A stretch of DNA of 64,000 nt from Pseudomonadota bacterium. GTDB taxonomy: Bacteria; Desulfobacterota; Desulfobacteria; Desulfobacterales; Desulfobacteraceae. The translations under genes and the position numbers were made by a program. Location: positions 1 to 64,000 of the forward strand of contig JAHJLN010000344.1 in the NCBI GenBank assembly GCA_018821715.1, in the 5' to 3' direction. The notes under the pieces were generated by a model. The model was not told where the DNA came from and did no database searches. It saw nothing but the letters and a program-made list of their open reading frames with translations. Shown here piece by piece: positions 54,203 to 63,578 of the stretch (position 1 is the stretch's first letter; every line of letters starts with the position of its first letter).

Positions 54203-54673
54203 ATGGTAAGTATAAGAATTCCCGGTTTTGGTCACCAGGATATCAGGCATGTGGTGTTTGATTATAACGGGACCATAGCCCGGGACGGTATTTTGATTAA
54301 AGGCGTGAAAGAACAAATGGAAAAGTTTACAGATCAGGTTAAATTCCATGTGATCACGGCAGATACCTTTGGTTTCGTAAAAAAGGAACTGTGTGATGTT
54401 GATTGCACCTTAACCATCATCCCTGAAAAGGGCCAGGCTGTCAACAAGCTTGAGTATATCCGGCAGCTTGGGCCGGAACAGACCCTGTGCGTGGGAAATG
54501 GGGCCAATGACCGGATGATGCTTGAACAGGCGTGTATCGGTATTGCCGTGTTGCAGGAGGAAGGACTTGCGATATCTTCCCTGATGGCGGCAGACCTGGT
54601 TATCAGGGATATCCTGGAGGTTTTCGGTTTTTTCCAGACTCCGGAACGATTGATTGCAACATTGAGAACTTAA
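54203..54673 (+). CDS. HAD-superfamily phosphatase, soluble P-type-ATPase-like
   Basis: A 156-aa HAD protein. Motif I is VVFDYNGTIARDG (nucleophile Asp near 19, DxNGT), motif II is near VITAD, motif III Lys in the GQAVNKLEYI region and motif IV GNGANDRMMLEQA. This matches the soluble relatives of the P-type ATPase P-domain. AAGGATAA precedes the ATG. It is followed by selD 230 bases later; a role in selenium or metal metabolism is only positional inference. Confidence 0.85.
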   Translation: MVSIRIPGFGHQDIRHVVFDYNGTIARDGILIKGVKEQMEKFTDQVKFHVITADTFGFVKKELCDVDCTLTIIPEKGQAVNKLEYIRQLGPEQTLCVGNGANDRMMLEQACIGIAVLQEEGLAISSLMAADLVIRDILEVFGFFQTPERLIATLRT

Positions 54674-54903
54674 AGGTGTTGCTATTTTTTTATCAGTTTA
54701 TGGACGACTTATCTATTTGTGAACAGAGGATAGAAAAGAATTCAGAAAACCTGGGATCTCATCAAGACAAATGAACTTATCACTAAAATGAATGTGCCGC
54801 TTTCGCACAAGTCCCAGCTTTAATAAATCAGTGACAACGCCGCAGTGTCATGATAAAATTATTTTCCTTTAACAAGGAAAGAACATTCAAAGGAACATTT
54901 CCA

Positions 54904-55953
54904 ATGACAGATGTTAAAAAAATACGGCTCACCGAGTCTGTTGCAGGTGCCGGTTGAGCGTCCAAACTTTCTCCAGGGGACCTGGATAAAGCATTATGTG
55001 GGATGGTGTTTCCAACGAATAAACATGTTCTGGTCGGGCTTGAGAGAGCCGATGATGCCGGTGTCTACAAAATATCCGATGACCTGGCCCTGATTCAGAC
55101 CGTTGATTTTTTTACACCCATTGTGGATGACCCATACTGGTTTGGACAGATTGCGGCCGCCAATGCGCTCAGCGATGTCTATGCCATGGGCGGCACCCCG
55201 AAAACCGCTATGAACCTGGTAGCGTTTCCGGTCAAAGAAATGGATTTATCGGTGCTGCGCCAGATCATCCAGGGGGGAATCGATAAGCTGGTCGAGGCTG
55301 ATGTGGTGTTGCTCGGTGGTCACAGCATCGAGGACAAGGAATTGAAATACGGGCTGTCCATTACCGGTTTTGTACACCCCCAAAAGGTGTTGATTAAAGG
55401 GAACCTGCATCCGGGAAACCGGCTGATTTTGACCAAACCGCTGGGAACGGGAATTATCAACACTGCCATAAAAGCGGCAATGGCTTCTCAGGCACTCACA
55501 GATACGGTCACCCGGCTGATGGCCACACTCAACCGGCAGGCCGCCGAGGTCATGGCCAGTTTTGACGTCACCGCCTGCACGGATGTGACCGGATTCGGAC
55601 TGATCGGACACTTGGCAGAAATGGTTCTAGGATCGGGCATGAGTGCTCGCCTGTTTTCTAAAAATGTACCTGTAATCCGGGATGCCTTGACATTTGCTTC
55701 CATGGGGCTGATCCCGGCCGGTGCTTATAAAAACAGAGAATTCCGGGAAGCCATGACTCAGTTTTCCGAAAACGTGGACCGATCTCTCCAGGCGGTTCTG
55801 GTGGATCCCCAGACCTCGGGCGGACTGTTGATCAGTGTGAAGGCATCCCAGGCATCCCAATTGCTTTCAGCACTGAAGGATGCCGGAATCAGTGACGCGG
55901 CTCAGATCGGGGAAGTATTTGACGGGCCGGAAGAAAAAATATTGATTGAATGA
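54904..55953 (+). CDS. selD: Selenide, water dikinase SelD, a selenoprotein with in-frame UGA
   Basis: Makes selenophosphate from selenide and ATP, the Se donor for Sec and Se-tRNA. 349 aa. The true start is ATG 54904 with AAAGGAA 8 bases upstream. Codon 18 is UGA (54955-54957) in GAG-U-ASKLSPGDL, exactly where other SelD have Cys or Sec (E. coli C17), with Lys21 as the paired catalytic Lys. Downstream marks are DDAGVY, QTVDFFTPIVDDPYWFGQIAAANALSDVYAMGG and ACTDVTGFGL. A reader that treats UGA as stop would wrongly start at 55003. Confidence 0.93.
54955..54986 (+). promoter_or_regulatory. UGA codon plus bSECIS-like hairpin
   Basis: Fourteen bases after the UGA, TCCAGG (54972-54977) pairs with CCTGGA (54981-54986) around a GGA loop. 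Position, short stem and G in the loop fit a bacterial SECIS element that SelB binds for Sec insertion. Confidence 0.75.
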
Positions 55954-56033
55954 TAACAGCGCCCGTTTTGTCGGCCGGGATTACAGATTCCTTTATCAGT
56001 ATAATTATTTTACGCATGAAAATTAATTTAAAA

Positions 56034-56264
56034 TTAATCTGCTGCAGCGGTTTCCAAATCGTCCAGAAGCCTGTTCAGGTCAAAACCATACAGGATTGAG
56101 ACACTGTGAATGGTTTTAAAAAGCGATTTGCAGCAGATGCATTCCCCTGCAAGACCATCATATTTTTTAAATACCGGCAGAGTTTGCTTATATGCAGACA
56201 CAACATCAAGGACTGTCATTTCCGGATGGATGAGTTTTCGGTCTTCATTTTTTTTATTGCACAT
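56034..56264 (-). CDS. DUF1858-type small protein
   Basis: A 76-aa protein: MTVLDVVSAYKQTLPVFKKYDG, then CICCKSLFKTIHSVSILYGFDLNRLLDDLE. This is the DUF1858 pattern (first helix, then the Cys-containing turn and second helix), here with C-x-C-C. DUF1858 occurs alone or attached to redox proteins. Last gene of the selenium operon, overlapping the kinase gene by 11 bases. A decayed copy of its 3' end lies at 53915. Confidence 0.75.
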   Translation of the reverse strand: MCNKKNEDRKLIHPEMTVLDVVSAYKQTLPVFKKYDGLAGECICCKSLFKTIHSVSILYGFDLNRLLDDLETAAAD

Positions 56265-57123
56265 TATATTCTTTTAACACCTTTTCCAGGGCCCGGGGGA
56301 TATGCTGGATAATTTCACCCACCTGGGTGGCAGGGGTCGGCCTGGCATTAAATCCGGCAACCCGGTTAACTTTTGCTGCGATCTTTGCTGCTTTTGAAAT
56401 TTGCATTCCTGTCCCGGCAAGGGCAGTGACAATGCCGGTAATGGTATCTCCTGTCCCACCCATGGCTTCCATGGCTTCGACTATTGGGTTGTCTACAGAA
56501 AAAACGATCCCGCTTTTATCTGCAACATAGTCTGTTGCCCCTTTTACAAGCAAAGTTTTTGCAGCATTTCCATGCTGGTAAGCCCGGCTGATAAGATCAG
56601 GAACCTTATTGTCATCGTGAAGGATAAACCCACGGGTATAAAACGGATGAGGCGCGGTTTCATCAGCAAGAAACGCAAGCTCGCCCACATCCGGTGTAAA
56701 AAGATCATAAGATTGCGCCTGACCGCTCATCTTGGCGGCGTACATATACCCTGCATCTGCGATCAGCACGGGTTTTTTTTGTAAATCATTCAGCATGAAC
56801 AGAATCCGGTTATGCCAGTCTACATCTGGTTGAAGGTAATGGAATGCAAGGGTATGAAAATCCATTTTGGGCCCTTTTTCGACCAGGTATTGATATAGTT
56901 TTCGGCTACCGTCCCCAAGTCCGATATCCCCTGCAATAAACCCGATGATGTCCTTTTGACCCACAACTTTCAACGTATTGACCATAGCGCCTAAAAGTGC
57001 CGGGGTTCCCCGGTTCACCGGAACATGTCGGCCATCAATACAAAGTCTGTTTGCCTCCATAACCACTTTGCCGACAGTCAGGGGAAAATCAGGATCAGGG
57101 ATAGTTCCTACCACTGCGAGCAT
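56254..57123 (-). CDS. Ribokinase-fold protein, NAD(P)H-hydrate dehydratase (YjeF-C)-like
   Basis: A 289-aa protein of the carbohydrate-kinase/NAD(P)HX dehydratase fold: VLIADAGYMYAAKM, YDLFTPDVGELAFLADE, KTLLVKGATDYVAD and the anion-hole/catalytic motif EAMGGTGDTITGIVTALAG. It differs enough from YjeF that the substrate is open. It sits in the yedE-yedF operon, overlapping neighbours on both sides (16 and 11 bases), so a role in selenium handling is plausible. Confidence 0.7.
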   Translation of the reverse strand: MLAVVGTIPDPDFPLTVGKVVMEANRLCIDGRHVPVNRGTPALLGAMVNTLKVVGQKDIIGFIAGDIGLGDGSRKLYQYLVEKGPKMDFHTLAFHYLQPDVDWHNRILFMLNDLQKKPVLIADAGYMYAAKMSGQAQSYDLFTPDVGELAFLADETAPHPFYTRGFILHDDNKVPDLISRAYQHGNAAKTLLVKGATDYVADKSGIVFSVDNPIVEAMEAMGGTGDTITGIVTALAGTGMQISKAAKIAAKVNRVAGFNARPTPATQVGEIIQHIPRALEKVLKEYNVQ

Positions 57124-57656
57124 TTTTGTTGCATCTCCTTAAAAGCAAGTCCAAGGGCATAACCGCAGAGGGTATGGCCGATGTCCATGGGATTGGGAGC
57201 CTGTGCCATGGTTTTGCCAACCAGGATGAACGCAAGATATGGCACATCCGGGCAACCGCCTCCGGAAACATTGACGATTATCCGGGTGCTTTTTTCCACA
57301 GTGATTTTCATATTGGCCGCTCTGATCATGAGAAACTCTCCAAAATCCTTTATCTGAAAAAGGTCCACCGGCTGGAGCAATGGATCGGTTACAGGAACCG
57401 TCTCAATGGGCGGAATCCCTTCCTTTTCAAGGAGTCTAAGAATATTGAGTTCCTGGATCAAAGGAAATTCTATCACAAGGTCACACCCGCTTTGAATCTC
57501 CGGTGGCGGACCCATCACCCTGATGTCCCAGTTATTTGCCAGTAAAATTTTTTGGGCTGCAATGACTTCGCTTGTATTCTCAAATACAAGGATGCCCAAC
57601 TCTGACCGGGAAAGACGTTGCTGTTTTTTCCCTTTGAATAATTTTAATTTAAACAA
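57108..57656 (-). CDS. DUF3343-like protein of the selenium operon
   Basis: A 182-aa protein. The N-terminal 75 residues (LGILVFENTSEVIAAQKILL..., IRVMGPPPEIQSGCDLVIEF) match DUF3343, a putative Se/S carrier-type domain with a Cys. The C-terminal part has VNVSGGGCPDVPYLAFILVGKTM and DIGHTLCGYALGLAFKEM, conserved-looking with two more cysteines. Located between yedF and the kinase gene, overlapping the latter. Confidence 0.7.
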   Translation of the reverse strand: MFKLKLFKGKKQQRLSRSELGILVFENTSEVIAAQKILLANNWDIRVMGPPPEIQSGCDLVIEFPLIQELNILRLLEKEGIPPIETVPVTDPLLQPVDLFQIKDFGEFLMIRAANMKITVEKSTRIIVNVSGGGCPDVPYLAFILVGKTMAQAPNPMDIGHTLCGYALGLAFKEMQQKCSQW

Positions 57657-57671
57657 AATGCCTTTACGTCA

Positions 57672-57890
57672 TTAATTTTTTACAATGGTCATCCGGTATT
57701 CATCTCCCTGCTGCAGGATATCCGAGACCTTGTATTGTTTGCTTTCTGCCGCCCTTGAGACATTCTCTTTTGAAGCATCCGTATCCACCAGTACAATGAT
57801 CTGGCTTTCATTTCCTGATTTAATCGCTTCCATAAACATTAACACGGGTTGAGGACATGAAAATCCTCTTGCATCAATCGTTATACTCAC
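57672..57890 (-). CDS. yedF: TusA/SirA-like selenium metabolism protein YedF
   Basis: A 72-aa TusA-family protein: ITIDARGFSCPQPVLMFMEAI, with the conserved active Cys in CPxP, then IIVLVDTDASKENVSRAAES. Compared with YedF of other genomes it contains only the TusA half; the DUF3343 half is encoded by the next gene. It starts 2 bases after yedE. Probably carries Se or S from the transporter. Confidence 0.85.
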   Translation of the reverse strand: MSITIDARGFSCPQPVLMFMEAIKSGNESQIIVLVDTDASKENVSRAAESKQYKVSDILQQGDEYRMTIVKN

Positions 57891-57892
57891 GG

Positions 57893-58987
57893 TTATACTC
57901 CTTTGATATTTTTTCTCATTGTAAATCCGATAAACAGGCAGACGATAAGTCCGACGACCACCGCAGCAATGCCATGGGGGCCAACACCCTTGGGAGAACT
58001 TGCCAGTCCGAAATTATGAGCAATGCCAGCGCCCATGATCATTCCGAGAACAAAAACAGCGGCATCCCCATCCCCTTCACCTGAAAGAAACAGTTGACGT
58101 CCGGGGCATCCTCCTGCCAGTGCAAAGGCAAGGCCGGCAAGCACCATCCCTGCAAAATTCCAGACCTGCATGGTATGGGCAACCGGCTGTCCTTCAAACC
58201 CGGGGTGGAACTGGCCCAGAATAAAATTTGTAATAAATGCAAATAGTACAAGAGCAATCAATCCGGTTAACAAATGAATATGGCGAAACAAAATTAAATC
58301 CCGAAAAGCGCCCATGGTGCAGAACCGGCTTCTTTGGGCGATAAACCCGATGATAAGTCCAATCACAAGGGATATAAACAAGGGTGCATGCATGGCACCT
58401 GGGCCTTTAAGGCTGTAAAACAAGATCCCGCTTTTATCTTCTCCTGTTACCTGGGGATAAATCAGCATCAAACATAAAAAACCCAGCATGATAAGCGGGA
58501 ACAACAGGCCCACGCTTTTATAAGTTGCCTGGCTTCTGCCCAGGTTGTACCCGTTTTTTAAAAAAAGAACACCGATCCAGATTCCTCCTGCCAGTCCCAG
58601 CAGGCCGATGATGGCATTACCGTCTCCTCCTGCAAGACGAAGCAACGCCCGCCAGGGGCAGCCTAAAAAAACCAGGGCTCCGATCATGGCAAAAACACCC
58701 AGAACAAACCGGACAATGGGTGCAGATCCGCTACGGGGTTTAAATTCCTTAAAACTGAATGCAGCAATTAAAGCGCCTAGAACAAAACCAATAATCTCCG
58801 GACGCAGATATTGCACCACGCCTGCCCTGTGAAGTCCTATAGCACCTGCTATATCCCTTTCAAAGCATGCCACACAGATCCCCATGTTTCCCGGGTTCCC
58901 TATTTTCTGCAGGACCCCTGCTAAAATACCGATAACCGCGCCTACACAGATAATACCCCATCGGCCGGCAAAAAAGTTTTTAACCAT
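57893..58987 (-). CDS. yedE: YedE-family selenium transporter
   Basis: A 364-aa inner-membrane protein with about 9-10 segments of the YeeE/YedE family. Signature motifs are GNMGICVACFERDIAGAIGLHRAG (about 33-56) and the two pore-type Cys-containing motifs FLGCPWRALLRLAGGD and SRFCTMGAFRDLILF, plus LAGGCPGRQLFLSGEGDGDAA. Selenium-linked YedE proteins have the first of these motifs. First gene of a five-gene operon ending at 56034. Confidence 0.9.
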   Translation of the reverse strand: MVKNFFAGRWGIICVGAVIGILAGVLQKIGNPGNMGICVACFERDIAGAIGLHRAGVVQYLRPEIIGFVLGALIAAFSFKEFKPRSGSAPIVRFVLGVFAMIGALVFLGCPWRALLRLAGGDGNAIIGLLGLAGGIWIGVLFLKNGYNLGRSQATYKSVGLLFPLIMLGFLCLMLIYPQVTGEDKSGILFYSLKGPGAMHAPLFISLVIGLIIGFIAQRSRFCTMGAFRDLILFRHIHLLTGLIALVLFAFITNFILGQFHPGFEGQPVAHTMQVWNFAGMVLAGLAFALAGGCPGRQLFLSGEGDGDAAVFVLGMIMGAGIAHNFGLASSPKGVGPHGIAAVVVGLIVCLFIGFTMRKNIKGV

Positions 58988-59232
58988 TTTATCTTATCCT
59001 CGAAAAAATATTAGTATATTTACCCCACCATTAGCCTGAATATTTTTTTCATATATATTTTTTAAAATCTAATCGATAATTAATATATGAAAGCCAAGTT
59101 CCATAGAATAACTCAATGCAGGCCATTGGGCATGTGAAGAAATATTTTGGAAAACTGGCTGACGGCAGCCTGGTTAAAGAGGGACCCCAAAATATAAAAG
59201 CGGCTTAATGCTTTTTTAAAATAGAAATAACC

Positions 59233-59261
59233 TTGACAAGGGATTCTGAATCCAGTATTAC
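59233..59261 (+). promoter_or_regulatory. Sigma-70-type promoter
   Basis: TTGACA (59233-59238), a 17-base spacer and TATTAC (59256-59261). The spacer contains the palindrome GATTC-T-GAATC, a possible repressor site. Confidence 0.6.
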
Positions 59262-59326
59262 TTTTTGCAAAATGCAATAGAAATTGCAGTAAAAAATATA
59301 GCAGTAAAAAATTAATAATTGAATAT

Positions 59327-59379
59327 AAGCCAGGAAGGCCTGATAGAAAGAATTCTATTTTGGACTCCTGGCTTTTTTT
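59327..59379 (+). terminator. Terminator-like hairpin in the cobN leader
   Basis: AAGCCAGGA pairs with TCCTGGCTT, with an inner ATAGAA-AGAA-TTCTAT hairpin, followed by T5 (seven T in all including the stem). It lies about 65 bases after the predicted transcript start and 260 before the gene, so it would end a short RNA or act as an attenuator. Its left arm resembles a B12 box, but the rest of a cobalamin riboswitch is not visible. Confidence 0.6.
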
Positions 59380-59641
59380 ATTGGGAGAAATGCAGGCTGT
59401 TTAAAAAGGGAATATACAGATTTTTAATATAAAAATAGGAAGACAGCACAGATCCGGTCAAAGAAACATGCTGTCTTCCGGGGAAGTCTCCTGATATCCA
59501 ATTGATATTCAGGGGACCTGAACCCTTCTTATATCACCATGATAAAATTGCGTCAATCATCATGGGTTTATCGGTATTCTCATGCCAGTCTACAGATCAT
59601 TGCCTGAAAATCAGTGAAGTTTAAATAAAAAGAGGTCAGCC

Positions 59642-62600
59642 ATGACTGAGAATAAAAAAACAAATGTTGTATCCATCATGTGGGGGTCATACCTGCCTGC
59701 ATTTATAAAAGCGGCAAAAGAAAGCCTTTATGTGGATTTGACAATTTTTTCTCAAAAAGAAATCAACAATGATTCAGATGTGCTTGAAGCTTTTTTCAAG
59801 GCTGCAAAAACAGCTGATGCGGTTCTTTTTTACTGGACCCATGATGCTTTTTTTGAAGAAATCAGGGCAAGAATAGATGAGATCAATAAAGATGCTGTTA
59901 TTGTAACCGTGTCTTTTGACCCGACCCACTGGGGGCTTTGCGCCACGGTTTCACCGGCAGACTGTGCAAGAGCCTATGGTTACATGGCAGAAGGAGGGCC
60001 TGAAAATTATAGACGGCTTCTGGAATTTACAGCCCATTTTCTGCAGCCTGAAATCAACACTCAGGACCCGGTTCCCATGCCCTGGCAGGGGATTTTATTG
60101 CCGCCTGATCGTCAGGTATATGATACCATTGAAGATTTTGCGGCAATTCATCCGTTTGACCAGGATGCCACCGTGGGCATTCTTTTTTCCAGGCACAGTT
60201 TTACCAACGGGGATGCCTGCCTTGAAGAGGCATTGATCAAGGCGTTTCAAAAAAGAGGCCTTAATGTGCTGCCGGTGTTCTGCAATGGAACACCAGATCC
60301 TGAGGCAGGGTCGCTCGGGCCTGTAAAAACGGCTGAGGCTTATTTTTTTGACAAGCAGGGAAAGCCCATTATTCAGGCCCTGATCAATCTGCATTATTTT
60401 TTTCTGGGCCGCGATAAGAATAAAGATATCAGTGAAACCGGTGTTGCAACCCAGAGCGTGGCATTGTTTAAAAAACTCAATGTGCCGGTGTTCAAGCCTT
60501 TGGTTTCTTATTCCAGGTCTGTAGAAGAATGGGAGCAGGATCCTCAAGGGTTGACGGCAGAGGTGAGTTTCGGCATTGCCATGCCAGAATTTGAAGGCAA
60601 TATCGAGCCGGTGATGGTGGCGGCCAGCCGCAAAATAACAGATGAAAAAACCGATACCGGTTTTGAAATCCGTGAAGTTATCCCGGAACGGGTTGAATAC
60701 CTGGCAGACCGGGTGACGAATTACATCCGGCTTGGTCAAAAAAGCCCTGAAAACAGAAAGGTAGTTTTTATTTTTCACAAGAATGAATGCGCGGGCCTTG
60801 AGGCCAATATCGGGGGCGCTGCAGGCCTTGATTCCGGGCAGAGCGTTGTCGGAATCATGAAGGAGATGGCAGGGCAGGGCTATGATGTCAGGGATATCCC
60901 GGATTCTGGTGAAGAGTTAATGCAGCTCTTTCTTGAACGAAAAGCCATTGCAGAATTCCGCTGGACCACTGTGGATGAGATCATCAGCAAAAACGGGCAC
61001 CTGGCCCTGCTGGACAATGACATATACAGCCAATGGTTTGATGCGCTTCCTCAAAAAGCTCAGGATGAAATGATTCAAGGATGGGGCCGTCCGCCGGGAC
61101 AGGAAATGAACGGGGTGCCCCCGAGCATGGTATATGACGGAAAACTGGTGATCACAGGATTGAATTTCGGAAACGTCAATGTGATCATGCAGCCCAAACG
61201 AGGGTGCGCGGGCAGCCGGTGCGACGGCCAGGTCTGCAAGATTCTCCATGATCCTGATATTCCGCCGCCCCACCAGTACATTGCCACTTACATGTACATG
61301 GAAAAAATATTCAAGGCTGATGTCATTATCCATGTGGGAACCCACGGGAACCTGGAATGGCTTCCGGGCAAGGGCGCAGGCCTGTCAGGCGCCTGCTGGC
61401 CGGAAATTGCCATCGGCAGGCTGCCGCACCTGTATATCTACAATTCCGACAACCCGGCTGAAGGGGTGGTTGCCAAACGGCGCAGCTATGCCGTCACTGT
61501 GAATCATCTCCAGGCCATGCTCACCATTTCAGACACCTATGAAGGGCTTAAGGATCTTGAAGACCTGCTAAATCAATATTCCCAGGCAAAGACCACAGAT
61601 CCTGCAAGGGCCCACCAGCTTGAACACCTGATCCATGAGGCCATTGATAAAAATAATTTGAGAAAAGAAGTGGATGCCTGTTTTCCCAAAAATTTTGAGG
61701 CTGTGGCAGAACGCTGCCACGCACTGATATCATCGGTAAAAAACAGCCAGACAGCCGTCGGCATGCACACGTTCGGTGACATTCCCCAAAAAGATGATTT
61801 GGCCGAGTACATCAACACGATTTTACGGTTTGATACCAATAATGAATTCAATACCAGAAGACTTGTTTTTGATCTCTGGGGAGAAGATATTTTTGACGCG
61901 CTCAAAAATCCGGGCGGGTATGGAAAATCCAACACGCCATATTCAGATCTCCTGTTTGAGTCGGACCGGACAGCAAAAGAAATTATTTTCAGGATTATTG
62001 AACATGAAGATCTTGAAACCATTTTAATCACCGAATCCGGGAGCCTGCCGGAAAAGGATCTTTTCAAACGGTTCCAGGGGTTTTCAGACCTGGTTCTGGA
62101 CGCAGCAAGCCGTATCAATGATTCAAGAGAAATTGAATCCCTGCTCAATGCCATGGCCGGCGGCCATGTCCCGGCCGGTCCGTCCGGCTTTATTTCCAGA
62201 GGACGGGTGGATATCCTGCCCACAGGCCGCAACCTGTATAATGTGGATCCCACCCGCATTCCTACAAAAGCGGCCTGCAGGGTGGGGGTCAAGCTTGCCG
62301 ACGCTCTGATTGAACGGTACAAAAACGAAGAAGGCGGATTCCCTAAATCCGTGGGCATGGTCTGGTTTGCTTCAGATATCATGCGGTCTGACGGGGAACA
62401 GATCGGCCAGATTTTTCATCTTCTGGGCGTGCGGCCCAAATGGAAACCCAACGGCCAGATTAACGGGTTTGATATCATACCCCTTGAAGAACTGGGCCGT
62501 CCCAGGATTGACGTCAATATCCGGGTATCCGGCATTACCCGTGACTGCTTTCCGGATACGGTCAAATATGTGGATGAGGCCATCTGTGCTGTTGCCATGC

Positions 62601-63544
62601 TCAATGAAGACCAGCAAAGTAATTTTGTCAGAAAACACGTTATGGAACAGGCTGTCCAAAAAGGGCTTGACCCTGAAAACAGGGAAGATTTCAGGCGGCT
62701 GTCCTTCAGGGTTTTCTGTGCCCAACCCGGCGTTTACAAAGCCGGGGTCAACCTGGCCGTGTATGCATCAGCCTGGAAAACAGAGTCTGATCTGGCCGAT
62801 GTCTATCTGTTCTGGAACGGATATGCCTATGGCTCAGGAGACAATGCCTTTGGGGTTCAGGCCCATCCTGAACTTGTGGAAAACCTTAAACGGGTCCAGG
62901 TAACCTTTGACAAGCACATTTCCGATGAAACCGATTTTTTAAAATGCTGCGGGTTCTACAGCAATTACGGGGGCATGACCGTTGCTGCCAAAGCATTGTC
63001 GGGCAAAGCGCCCAAAACCTATTATGGCGACACCCGGGACCCTGCCAATGTGTCGGTGACTGATTTTGCCGACGAACTTCGGCGGGTGGTCCGGGCAAAA
63101 CTGCTCAATCCCAAATACATAGAAGGCATGAAGCAGCACGGATATAAGGGGGCGGGCGATCTGAACAAACGCATCGGCCGGGTTTACGGATTCGGCGCCA
63201 CCACCGGCGAAGTGGACAACTGGATTTTTGATGAAATCGCTGAAAAATTTATGCTGGACCCTGAAATGAAGGAATGGTTTGAAAAGGTCAATCCCTGGGC
63301 CATGGAAGAGATCGGCAGACGGTTGCTTGAGGCTGAAAGCCGGGACATCTGGGAACCTGATCCTGAGTTGTTGGAGCGTTTAAAACAGGCCTATCTGGAT
63401 ACGGAAGCCTGCCTTGAAGACCGCATGGGCGATGTGACCGGGGATTTCCAGGGAGGTGCCGTGGATATCATGACCAGTGAGGATGTTGAATCCTGGAGCG
63501 AGAAGATGAAAGATATCAAAAAGATCATTCAGGAAGCAGAATAA
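59642..63544 (+). CDS. cobN: CobN/BchH-family metal chelatase large subunit
   Basis: A 1300-aa protein of the cobaltochelatase CobN / Mg-chelatase H family, of usual length. Motifs include QPKRGCAGSRCDGQVCKI and the hallmark HVGTHGNLEWLPGKGAGLS (about 563-581), GLKDLEDLLNQY, and the C-terminal YGDTRDPANVSVTDFADEL and WIFDEIAEKFMLD. CobN inserts Co into a corrin ring; copies next to TonB receptors may instead serve other metal-tetrapyrrole uptake. No CobS/T or ChlI/D partner is in view. AGAGG precedes the ATG. Confidence 0.88.
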   Translation: MTENKKTNVVSIMWGSYLPAFIKAAKESLYVDLTIFSQKEINNDSDVLEAFFKAAKTADAVLFYWTHDAFFEEIRARIDEINKDAVIVTVSFDPTHWGLCATVSPADCARAYGYMAEGGPENYRRLLEFTAHFLQPEINTQDPVPMPWQGILLPPDRQVYDTIEDFAAIHPFDQDATVGILFSRHSFTNGDACLEEALIKAFQKRGLNVLPVFCNGTPDPEAGSLGPVKTAEAYFFDKQGKPIIQALINLHYFFLGRDKNKDISETGVATQSVALFKKLNVPVFKPLVSYSRSVEEWEQDPQGLTAEVSFGIAMPEFEGNIEPVMVAASRKITDEKTDTGFEIREVIPERVEYLADRVTNYIRLGQKSPENRKVVFIFHKNECAGLEANIGGAAGLDSGQSVVGIMKEMAGQGYDVRDIPDSGEELMQLFLERKAIAEFRWTTVDEIISKNGHLALLDNDIYSQWFDALPQKAQDEMIQGWGRPPGQEMNGVPPSMVYDGKLVITGLNFGNVNVIMQPKRGCAGSRCDGQVCKILHDPDIPPPHQYIATYMYMEKIFKADVIIHVGTHGNLEWLPGKGAGLSGACWPEIAIGRLPHLYIYNSDNPAEGVVAKRRSYAVTVNHLQAMLTISDTYEGLKDLEDLLNQYSQAKTTDPARAHQLEHLIHEAIDKNNLRKEVDACFPKNFEAVAERCHALISSVKNSQTAVGMHTFGDIPQKDDLAEYINTILRFDTNNEFNTRRLVFDLWGEDIFDALKNPGGYGKSNTPYSDLLFESDRTAKEIIFRIIEHEDLETILITESGSLPEKDLFKRFQGFSDLVLDAASRINDSREIESLLNAMAGGHVPAGPSGFISRGRVDILPTGRNLYNVDPTRIPTKAACRVGVKLADALIERYKNEEGGFPKSVGMVWFASDIMRSDGEQIGQIFHLLGVRPKWKPNGQINGFDIIPLEELGRPRIDVNIRVSGITRDCFPDTVKYVDEAICAVAMLNEDQQSNFVRKHVMEQAVQKGLDPENREDFRRLSFRVFCAQPGVYKAGVNLAVYASAWKTESDLADVYLFWNGYAYGSGDNAFGVQAHPELVENLKRVQVTFDKHISDETDFLKCCGFYSNYGGMTVAAKALSGKAPKTYYGDTRDPANVSVTDFADELRRVVRAKLLNPKYIEGMKQHGYKGAGDLNKRIGRVYGFGATTGEVDNWIFDEIAEKFMLDPEMKEWFEKVNPWAMEEIGRRLLEAESRDIWEPDPELLERLKQAYLDTEACLEDRMGDVTGDFQGGAVDIMTSEDVESWSEKMKDIKKIIQEAE

Positions 63545-63578
63545 ATTGACCATATTAAAAATTATGAAGGAAAAAAAT

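Larger units (their letters stand above)
58988..59641. other. Divergent spacer between yedE and cobN-like gene
   Basis: No firm gene. A 30-codon frame at 59116-59208 (GHVKKYFGKLADGSLVKEG) has no ribosome site and may be a fragment. The stretch also holds a promoter, a terminator-like hairpin and two further inverted repeats (AGACAGCA...TGCTGTCT near 59451-59476; CCTGATATC...GATATTCAGG near 59490-59513). Confidence 0.5.

Noticed and set aside
55003..55953. SelD starting at a GTG/ATG after the UGA
   Set aside because: That start would lose the catalytic residue and the Gly-rich N-terminus; the upstream frame through UGA matches SelD exactly.
59220..59400. Full cobalamin riboswitch
   Set aside because: Only a B12-box-like AGCCAGGAAGGCCTG is present; the conserved upstream aptamer parts (GCCACTG, GGTG) are missing.
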